Part shown: piece after piece, positions 1 to 5,160 of the stretch
Layout of the letters: each line of letters opens with the position of its first letter
Numbering within the stretch: position 1 is the stretch's first letter
From: CAG-177 sp964587915
GTDB lineage: Bacteria > Bacillota > Clostridia > Oscillospirales > Acutalibacteraceae
NCBI GenBank assembly: GCA_964587915.1
Contig: CAZPMK010000035.1
Span: forward strand, 1 to 18,427
DNA length: 18,427 nt
Direction of reading: 5' to 3'
Made by a program: the position numbers and the translations under genes
Notes under the pieces: model-generated
Database searches by the model: none
What the model saw: only the letters and a program-made list of their open reading frames with translations
Told to the model about the DNA's origin: nothing

Positions 1-65
1 GACTGTTGTGACCGCGAGCGACCAAGCCGCCGCAGCGGCGCGAGTCAAGTCCTTCCTCCGCAACC

Positions 66-105
66 AAAAATGCAAGCCATCCGATAGGGTGGCTTGTGTT
101 TTTAT
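66..105. terminator. Bidirectional Rho-independent terminator-like hairpin
   Basis: Stem 74-82 pairs with 87-95 (AAGCCATCC / GGGTGGCTT, one G-T pair) around a GATA loop, extendable outward by 1-3 pairs. It is followed on the plus strand by GTGTTTTTATTTT, and on the minus strand by a run of five T (bases 66-70), so it could stop transcription from either side. Confidence 0.55.
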
Positions 106-282
106 TTTGGAAGGACTTGAAGGACGAGAATGTACTCAAGCGGAATGAGAACATACAGCAGTCCCGCCGACTTGTTTAATCTGCGAAACGGTGAGCTTAA
201 CGCCTTTCGGGCGGATATGATTTCAGCATCAAGGGTTTGGCGGATAAAATTTCCTCCGCAGTAAATAAATAATATGTTTAAC

Positions 283-316
283 AAAAAAAGAGTGCGGTTT
301 TTACACTGCACTCTTT
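283..316 (-). terminator. Rho-independent terminator of the marR/DUF5131 operon
   Basis: Bases 287-295 pair with 308-316 (AAAGAGTGC / GCACTCTTT), and the loop can pair further. On the minus strand the stem ends in a run of T (complement of A283-289). It starts about 33 bases after the stop codon of the DUF5131 gene, as expected for the end of that operon. Confidence 0.75.
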
Positions 317-348
317 CTGCTTTCGTATATTTTGATTTGTATTCACGC

Positions 349-1125
349 TCAGCAGCGGGTTCTGCCCGTGCTTTTCGGCGTCTCGCCGTACATCCTTTCA
401 AGCTCATGCTGAATTTCCTCGGCACGGTCAATCTGTTCGTTCAGCTTCCATTTGCCGATATTTACGCCGTCACGCATGAACATCGAGCCGCATTGATGAA
501 AATAAAATTCTATCTCACGTTCCTTTGCCTCCAAATAAAGATCACGCACCCATTCCCACATGATGGGGCGAACCTCTCCCTTGGGAGACATCTCTCCGCC
601 GACGTTCACGCACTTAATAAGACCCGTATCGAGATACTTGCCGAGCTTTATCGGTGCAATAAGCGGCGAACAGAAAACCTCTCGGTGATTCAGCGGAGCG
701 GCTAAAAAATGCGGAAGCCGTTTATCTGCCATTTCTTGATTTTCAATGGAAATACTCAGATGAAAATGCTCCCAACCCTCGCCCCAATCGGCAGGCAGGC
801 AGTCCTTGATTCTTTCGGGGCGTTTCGTTGTGGTGACGAAAATACAGTCCTTTCTGCGGCGGATAAAATCCCAACAGCCGTCACGCCATTCGTCCGCCTC
901 CTCGATAAAAAAGTCAGAGGAGAAGCAGAGTTTTACAACCGAGCCGGGAGGGCAATCCTTGTCTTTAAGCTCATATGTAGTTTTGCCCTTTGTTATAACC
1001 GTGGTGTCCCTGCCGTAACGCCTGTCCATTTTGTATACAAAACAGTTTTTGCAACCGGGACTTACTTTTTTGCAGCCGTGCCAAGGATTCCAAGGAACAG
1101 CCTTTCCGATTTCGTTATTTTGCAT
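349..1125 (-). CDS. DUF5131 family (phage Gp37/Gp68-like) protein
   Basis: 258 aa. The N-terminal signature of this family is clear: W12-N-P-W-H-G-C18, then C25 and C28, i.e. a Cys-x6-Cys-x2-Cys cluster in the pattern NPWHGC..VSPGCKNC. Further family-like blocks are TTTKRPERI (about residues 97-106), VNVGGE (about 174-179) and FYFHQCG near 208-214. The family is found in phages, mobile elements and chromosomes. Its biochemical function is not established to my knowledge; the Cys cluster suggests metal or Fe-S binding (inference). The ATG lies 2 nt after the marR stop, with AGAGAGG inside the end of marR as ribosome binding site, so translation is probably coupled. It is the last gene of the operon and is followed by a good terminator. 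No signal peptide or membrane segment is visible, so the product is probably cytoplasmic. Confidence 0.85.
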   Translation of the reverse strand: MQNNEIGKAVPWNPWHGCKKVSPGCKNCFVYKMDRRYGRDTTVITKGKTTYELKDKDCPPGSVVKLCFSSDFFIEEADEWRDGCWDFIRRRKDCIFVTTTKRPERIKDCLPADWGEGWEHFHLSISIENQEMADKRLPHFLAAPLNHREVFCSPLIAPIKLGKYLDTGLIKCVNVGGEMSPKGEVRPIMWEWVRDLYLEAKEREIEFYFHQCGSMFMRDGVNIGKWKLNEQIDRAEEIQHELERMYGETPKSTGRTRC

Positions 1126-1127
1126 AT

Positions 1128-1553
1128 TTATTCCTCTCTTATCTTTTCGAGTGCCGTCAACGCTTTATCAAGCAAGCAGACAAGCTCGTCAAAGTCATTT
1201 TCTCCGATTTGAGTTTCGATTCTTTTTAAATATTCGGCTTGCTTCGCATTAAATTTATCGGCAAGCTCCGTTGCTTTTTCGGTCGGCAAAACATAAAAGC
1301 TCCGTCCGTCATCCTCAGACGGCTCTTTGTAAATATAGCCGTTCTTCAACAGAACCTGAATATGTGCCGCAATCATCGGCTTTGATACGCCGAGAAGCTC
1401 GGTTATCATAAGCGGGGTATATTTTCCCTCCCTTTGCGTGATAATATTCAGCACCGCCATTTCGCTCGGTCTTATGGGCAGCTCCCTTTTCAGGTCCATA
1501 TAGTTCCTCGAAAACTTTGAAAAAGCTATGTTTGCATTCATGTATTTATCCAC
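1128..1553 (-). CDS. MarR-family winged-helix transcriptional regulator
   Basis: 141 aa from a GTG start. The start is chosen because AAGGAG (1560-1565, overlapping the stop of the upstream gene) lies 6 nt before the GTG; an upstream ATG at 1613 would be inside the previous gene without such a site. Residues about 44-95 form the winged helix: YTPLMITELLGVSKPMIAAH is helix-turn-helix-like, and EDDGRSFYV.PTEKA is the beta wing with the usual D-x-R pattern. The flanking helices would form the dimer interface. It is the middle gene of the PNPOx-MarR-DUF5131 operon. Two palindromes at the operon promoter (1995-2035) are the likely binding sites, so it should repress its own operon. The inducing ligand cannot be told from sequence; MarR proteins often respond to phenolic or oxidising compounds (family knowledge). 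Confidence 0.88.
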   Translation of the reverse strand: MDKYMNANIAFSKFSRNYMDLKRELPIRPSEMAVLNIITQREGKYTPLMITELLGVSKPMIAAHIQVLLKNGYIYKEPSEDDGRSFYVLPTEKATELADKFNAKQAEYLKRIETQIGENDFDELVCLLDKALTALEKIREE

Positions 1554-1559
1554 AGTATT

Positions 1560-1565
1560 CTCCTT
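1560..1565 (-). promoter_or_regulatory. Ribosome binding site deciding the marR GTG start
   Basis: AAGGAG on the minus strand, 6 nt from GTG at 1551-1553. It overlaps the TAA stop (1564-1566) of the preceding PNPOx-like gene, so the two genes are probably translationally coupled. Confidence 0.7.
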
Positions 1566-1974
1566 AAAGTGCCACGGTTTCGGTATGTTGATTTGTAAAC
1601 CATTCTGCTTCAAAGCCGCTGAATTTCAAAATACAATAATCAGGGTCAGTGACGCCTTTCTTATAAAAACGATTAAAAAAGGGCTTCCAAAAACGCTGCT
1701 TCACGGCTTCATCGGTAAGAACTTCCATTTTTCCTTTGATTTCAACTCCCGAAAAGCTCCTGCCCTTTTCATAAAAATAGACACAGGCTTTCGGATTTTG
1801 ACGGTAATGTGCTACCTTTCTCGATGATGTGTATGTGGCAAAATAAATATCGTTGCCGTCAATCAGAACAGGCTGAATCAAAGCACGTGTAGCCGGATAG
1901 CCATCTTCACTCACCGATGATATGACTGAAGTTTTCTGTCGGGATATAAATTCATAAATGCCTTCCCTTGTCAT
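1564..1974 (-). CDS. Pyridoxamine 5'-phosphate oxidase-like flavin-binding protein
   Basis: 136 aa. The fold is the split-barrel flavin-binding domain of the PNPOx-like / general stress protein 26 group. Visible blocks are an N-terminal helix (MTREGIYEFISRQ), SVISSVSEDGYPATRAL, IYFATYTSSRKVAHYRQNP and ACVYFYEKG, then VEIKGKMEVLTD. Members bind FMN, F420 or heme; this short form is not expected to be the vitamin B6 enzyme PdxH, and the substrate is unknown. The ATG at 1974 is preferred over the one at 2007. GGAG sits 9 nt upstream of it, and the predicted transcription start (about 2006) leaves no leader for the upstream ATG. It is the first gene of the MarR operon; PNPOx-like proteins next to MarR regulators suggest a role in detoxification or redox stress (inference). 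Confidence 0.85.
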   Translation of the reverse strand: MTREGIYEFISRQKTSVISSVSEDGYPATRALIQPVLIDGNDIYFATYTSSRKVAHYRQNPKACVYFYEKGRSFSGVEIKGKMEVLTDEAVKQRFWKPFFNRFYKKGVTDPDYCILKFSGFEAEWFTNQHTETVAL

Positions 1975-1994
1975 AGCTGTACTCTCCAATTTCA

Positions 1995-2035
1995 AGTTAA
2001 TCTGCATTAACTATTATAGTTCATTTACATTAACT
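1995..2035. promoter_or_regulatory. Two tandem MarR-type operator palindromes
   Basis: Site 1 (1995-2012) is AGTTAAT-ctgc-ATTAACT, perfect 7-bp arms. Site 2 (2018-2035) is AGTTCAT-ttac-ATTAACT, the same with one mismatch. Their centres are 23 bp apart. Site 2 fills the spacer between -35 and -10 and site 1 covers the expected transcription start, so binding would block RNA polymerase. TTAA-containing dyads of about this length are usual for MarR proteins. Confidence 0.75.
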
Positions 2036-2041
2036 TGTCAA
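2013..2041 (-). promoter_or_regulatory. Consensus promoter of the PNPOx-marR-DUF5131 operon
   Basis: On the minus strand TTGACA (2041-2036), 17-bp spacer, TATAAT (2018-2013): a perfect housekeeping-sigma promoter. Start of transcription would be near 2006, giving a leader of about 30 nt before ATG 1974. Confidence 0.88.
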
Positions 2042-2136
2042 TCGTTTCAACGGAAATATTCGTTGTTTTGAATATCAAAGTCATTTCTTTCCCGTTCACT
2101 TTTTAGTGAAGAGTGAAAAATCAAAAATTAGTAAAT

Positions 2137-2168
2137 AAAAATCCGTCCACATTCGTGAACGGAATTTT
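2137..2168 (-). terminator. Terminator downstream of tRNA-Val
   Basis: On the minus strand the stem TCCGTTCAC / GTGGACGGA (2155-2163 with 2142-2150, one G-T pair), loop GAAT, is followed by TTTTTATTT. It begins 6 bases after the tRNA CCA end. The plus strand also ends in ATTTTT. Confidence 0.75.
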
Positions 2169-2245
2169 TGGTGGAGACAACGGGGTTCGAACCTGTGACC
2201 TCCTGCGTGTGAAGCAGGCGCTCTGACCGGCTGAGCTATGCCTCC
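2169..2245 (-). tRNA. tRNA-Val (anticodon CAC), CCA encoded
   Basis: A complete 77-nt cloverleaf on the minus strand. Acceptor GGAGGCA pairs with TGTCTCC (one G-T), the D stem is GCTC/GAGC, and the anticodon stem CCTGC/GCAGG holds loop TTCACAC, anticodon CAC, reading GUG. The variable loop is AGGTC, the T loop TTCGAAC, the discriminator A, and CCA is encoded. The T stem ACAGG/CCCGT has an A-C mismatch at position 51-63. A terminator follows directly; a weak promoter lies upstream. Confidence 0.93.
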
Positions 2246-2258
2246 GTGAACACAATAT

Positions 2259-2286
2259 AGTTTAGCACAATTTTCAAATTTGTAAA
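2259..2286 (-). promoter_or_regulatory. Candidate promoter of tRNA-Val
   Basis: On the minus strand TTTACA (2286-2281), 16-bp spacer, TAAACT (2264-2259) preceded by TGC (extended -10). Transcription would start close to the mature tRNA 5' end. The match is moderate; TATATT 6 bases further on is another possible -10. Confidence 0.4.
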
Positions 2287-2324
2287 GCCCCAAAATGAAA
2301 AATTTTATCCGCTCAACAAAAATA

Positions 2325-2353
2325 TTGATTTTGTCCGCCGTGAATGCTATACT
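2325..2353 (+). promoter_or_regulatory. Promoter of the beta-helix protein gene
   Basis: TTGATT (2325-2330), 17-bp spacer, TATACT (2348-2353) with TGC directly before it, i.e. an extended -10. The leader is only about 15 nt, ending in ribosome binding site GGAGG (2363-2367), 7 nt from ATG 2375. Confidence 0.7.
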
Positions 2354-2374
2354 GAATTAAACGGAGGTATTGCC

Positions 2375-4000
2375 ATGAAATACTGTAAAAATTTTCTTCG
2401 CTTTGTTTCGATTTTACTCGCCGTTGTTATCGTTGCTCTGCCCATGACGGCTCATGCCGCAGAGGGCACGGTATACTACATTGATGCCGCTGACGGCTCG
2501 GATTCCTCCGACGGCAAATCCCCTGCCGACGCTTGGCAAACCGTCGAACCGATAAAGAGCCTTTCTCTTTCCGCCGGAGACCGCATACTTTTCAAGCGTG
2601 GCGGAGATTACGAATGCGAGCTTTCGCTCACCTGTCTCGGCACAAAGGAACAGCCCATTGTGCTCTCCTCCTACGGAAATGAAAATGAGCCGCTTGCACA
2701 TCTTTATACCGACAATCATGCCGAGGTGCTTCGGCTGATTGATTGCAGCTACGTGACCGTGGATTCTCTCGAAATAACGGCTCACAACGGCGGCGGAATT
2801 TGGATAGACACCCTCACCCGTGCAAGTGTCGGCATCACTCTGAGCAACCTCGATATGCACGATATGCAGAATTTTAAGGTCAACAGCCGTGACGATCTTT
2901 CCACCCCCGCCGCAGCCCGTGCCTGCGTTCTCGTCAAGGAGCTTCCGTCGCATTCAAGATTCCCCGTGAATGACCTTACCGTTCGCAATTGTGAAATGTA
3001 CGACTGCGGAAACGGCCTTATCATTTGGGGCTCTTGGAATGAACAAGAGGACCCTTGGTGCGAAAAGGAAGAGGATATAGATCCTGTATTCAACACGGGA
3101 ACACTCGTTGAAAATGTTTATTTTCACGATATGGATGCAGAGGCCGTTATAGTCGGTATGTGTGACGGTGCGCTTGTCACCAACTGCCGTTCGATAAATT
3201 GCTGTCAGGGTGAGGGCACGGACGAAAACGGAGAAGTGCTTTACTACACCGCCGCAATGTGGTTCTGGGGCAGCGTAAACAGTACCATACAGTATTGTGA
3301 AATTGCAGGTCAAAAGAACGTCGGAGACGGCATGGCGGTTGACTTCGATTCATATTCGCACAACTGCACATATCAATATATTTATTCGCACGACAACACC
3401 CGTTTCATCTGCAACAATCCCATGTACAGCGGACACAGAAACAACACCGTGCGTTACTGCCTTTCCGTCAACGACAACAGAGGCAAAAACTGTCTTTCGG
3501 TACGCAATGAGGGCGAACACGGTTTTAAGTTCTATAACAACACGATAATCAACGCTTCCGATATTCGTCTTTGGAATATTTATGATTCCGTCTTTGCAAA
3601 CAACATCGTAACCTTTGCTCCCGGTCACTCCTTCCTTTGTGACTCGCAGATACTCAGGGACGGAAATATTTTCGAGAACAACTGCTATTACGGTGCGGTT
3701 TCTCCCGTGACGGATCTCTCTGCGAAAAACATTCTCCCCGGCTTTGTAAATCCGAACGGCACGACTGCCGAAGCGTATATGCTTCTTGCGGATTCTCCGC
3801 TTATCAATGCGGGAGCGGTAATTGACGGTGCTCCCTCGCTCGACCTTTACGGCAACACCGTCGGCACTCCTAACATCGGCTGCTACGGCGGTGACGGAAT
3901 CAAAGGCGAAGCGGAATATCTCCACGAATGTCTGCTCGCCCGTATCGTTCGTTATTTCCGATACATTATAGACAAAATCATTCAGGATATAAACTATTAA
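2375..4000 (+). CDS. Secreted right-handed parallel beta-helix protein
   Basis: 541 aa. An N-terminal signal peptide is clear: MKYCKNFLRF, a hydrophobic core to about residue 24, then AHA-A with likely cleavage after A28. The mature start VYYIDAADGSDSSDGKSPAD..W is the opening strand typical of beta-helix / pectate-lyase-like proteins (DUF1565-like). It is followed by many turns rich in N, G, C and aromatic residues, e.g. SLEITAHNGGGIWI, VRNCEMYDCGNGL, VTNCRSINCCQG, FYNNTIINASDI. Such proteins usually bind or cleave acidic polysaccharides, but no catalytic residues could be assigned. There is no LPxTG or cell-wall anchor. The last about 26 residues form a basic amphipathic helix (RIVRYFRYIIDKII). 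It stands alone with its own promoter and terminator, so it is monocistronic. Polysaccharide lyase, hydrolase or adhesin are all possible. Confidence 0.85.
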   Translation: MKYCKNFLRFVSILLAVVIVALPMTAHAAEGTVYYIDAADGSDSSDGKSPADAWQTVEPIKSLSLSAGDRILFKRGGDYECELSLTCLGTKEQPIVLSSYGNENEPLAHLYTDNHAEVLRLIDCSYVTVDSLEITAHNGGGIWIDTLTRASVGITLSNLDMHDMQNFKVNSRDDLSTPAAARACVLVKELPSHSRFPVNDLTVRNCEMYDCGNGLIIWGSWNEQEDPWCEKEEDIDPVFNTGTLVENVYFHDMDAEAVIVGMCDGALVTNCRSINCCQGEGTDENGEVLYYTAAMWFWGSVNSTIQYCEIAGQKNVGDGMAVDFDSYSHNCTYQYIYSHDNTRFICNNPMYSGHRNNTVRYCLSVNDNRGKNCLSVRNEGEHGFKFYNNTIINASDIRLWNIYDSVFANNIVTFAPGHSFLCDSQILRDGNIFENNCYYGAVSPVTDLSAKNILPGFVNPNGTTAEAYMLLADSPLINAGAVIDGAPSLDLYGNTVGTPNIGCYGGDGIKGEAEYLHECLLARIVRYFRYIIDKIIQDINY

Positions 4001-4011
4001 AGCATTAAAAA

Positions 4012-4055
4012 CGGCGTTTGAAGCTGAATCGCTCCAAACGCCGCTTTATTTTTTA
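4012..4055. terminator. Bidirectional terminator between convergent genes
   Basis: Bases 4012-4020 pair with 4035-4043 (CGGCGTTTG / CAAACGCCG) plus an inner AGC/GCT. On the plus strand CTTTATTTTTTA follows, and on the minus strand TTTTTAATG. It lies between the ends of the beta-helix gene and rpoD and serves both. Confidence 0.85.
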
Positions 4056-5138
4056 ATCTACAAAATCCTTGAGTTTTTTGCTTCTGCTCGGATGACGGAG
4101 CTTTCTGAGTGCCTTGGCTTCAATCTGACGGATTCTCTCTCTCGTAACATTGAAAATCTCGCCGACCTCTTCAAGCGTATGGGGATGTCCTCCCTCAAGT
4201 CCGAAACGCAGACGAAGCACCTGTGCCTCTCTCGGAGTAAGGGTTTTCAGCACATCGTTAAGCTGTTCTTTAAGAAGCATCATCGAAGCCGCATCTGCCG
4301 GCGCGGGGGCATCGTCGTCGGGAATGAAGTCACCCAAATGGCTGTCCTCCTCCTCGCCTATCGGCGTTTCAAGAGAAACCGGCTCCTGTGCAACACGGAG
4401 GATTTCACGTACCTTTTCAACGGGCATATCAAGCCTTTGAGCTATTTCTTCCGCCGTCGGGTCTCTGCCGTTTTCATGGAGAAGCTGGCTGTTTGTCTTT
4501 TTAACTTTATTTATCGTTTCGACCATATGGACGGGAATACGAATGGTTCTTGCCTGATCTGCAATTGCTCTCGTTATCGCCTGTCTTATCCACCATGTGG
4601 CATAGGTTGAGAACTTGAAGCCCTTGGTATAATCGAATTTGTCAACCGCCTTGATAAGACCGAGATTGCCCTCCTGAATAAGGTCAAGGAAGTGCATTCC
4701 TCTGCCGACATATCTCTTTGCAATGCTGACAACAAGACGCAGATTCGCCTCTGCCAAACGCTGCTTTGCCTTTTTATCGTCATCGGCAATTCTTATTGCA
4801 AGCTCGATTTCTTCTTCGGGAGTAAGCAGCGGAACTCTGCCTATTTCTTTAAGATATACCTTTACGGGGTCATCGACATTTGCATTTTTATCGTCACCCG
4901 CTCCGATATCTATCGACTTCGGAATGTCAACATCAAAATTTTCGATTGCCTCGCTTGAAATATCGTCGATAATTTCAATGTTGTTCGCTTCGAGCGTTTC
5001 ATAGAGCTTGTCCAGCTCCTCAACGTCAAGATTCATTTCGATTATGGCGGCGTCAATTTCCTGTGCGGTCAATTTTCCTGCCGCCTTGCCTCTGTCCACA
5101 AGCATTTTGAACGGGACTTTCTTCTCTGTTCCTTCCAT
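4053..5138 (-). CDS. rpoD: RNA polymerase housekeeping sigma factor RpoD/SigA
   Basis: 361 aa from ATG 5138; a GTG three codons upstream (5147) is possible but AGGA (5149-5152) is 10 nt from the ATG and touches the GTG. Region 1.1 is at about 5-75. Region 1.2 is DDPVKVYLKEIGRVPLLT (about 89-106) and region 2 about 128-200 (NLRLVVSIAKRY, DLIQEGNLGLIKAVDKFD, FSTYATWWIRQAITRAI). Region 3 spans about 205-280. The region 4 helix-turn-helix is at 320-346 (HTLEEVGEIFNVTRERIRQIEAKALRKL). It binds core RNA polymerase and reads -35/-10 boxes such as those found in this window. Length is normal for clostridial SigA. It lies 22 nt behind dnaG and is the last gene of the operon. The classical operon starts with rpsU, which is not present here. 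Confidence 0.97.
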   Translation of the reverse strand: MEGTEKKVPFKMLVDRGKAAGKLTAQEIDAAIIEMNLDVEELDKLYETLEANNIEIIDDISSEAIENFDVDIPKSIDIGAGDDKNANVDDPVKVYLKEIGRVPLLTPEEEIELAIRIADDDKKAKQRLAEANLRLVVSIAKRYVGRGMHFLDLIQEGNLGLIKAVDKFDYTKGFKFSTYATWWIRQAITRAIADQARTIRIPVHMVETINKVKKTNSQLLHENGRDPTAEEIAQRLDMPVEKVREILRVAQEPVSLETPIGEEEDSHLGDFIPDDDAPAPADAASMMLLKEQLNDVLKTLTPREAQVLRLRFGLEGGHPHTLEEVGEIFNVTRERIRQIEAKALRKLRHPSRSKKLKDFVD

Positions 5139-5160
5139 TGTACTCACATCCTATGTAAAT

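Larger units (their letters stand above)
1..348. other. Gene-free left edge with possible decayed coding remnant
   Basis: No intact gene is supported here. On the plus strand one frame is open from base 2 to a TGA at 146-148 (48 codons, Ala-rich start, cut by the window edge). Another frame runs 12-272 with three stops (177, 192, 198) inside 24 bases, and its last segment (201-272) reads like protein, ending ADKISSAVNK. These could be the tail of a gene to the left or a decayed gene, but a strong hairpin at 71-98 lies inside both frames, which argues for non-coding DNA. I recognise no family. Minus-strand open frames here run antisense through the downstream gene and look like shadows. Confidence 0.3.

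Noticed and set aside
274..1212. Plus-strand open frames of 143 and 167 codons opposite the DUF5131 gene
   Set aside because: They lie opposite a clear family protein with matching ribosome site and terminator; no start signals of their own.
1554..1613. Upstream ATG at 1613 for the MarR regulator
   Set aside because: It would overlap the PNPOx gene by about 50 bases and lacks a ribosome site, while GTG 1553 has AAGGAG at 6 nt.
2301..2320. ATCCGCTCAA shared with the tRNA-Leu promoter spacer (about 18271-18280)
   Set aside because: A 10-base match in two AT-rich promoter regions at different positions relative to the boxes; most likely chance.
2414..3925. Minus-strand open frames inside the beta-helix gene
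   Set aside because: The plus frame has promoter, ribosome site, signal peptide and terminator; the others are compositional shadows.
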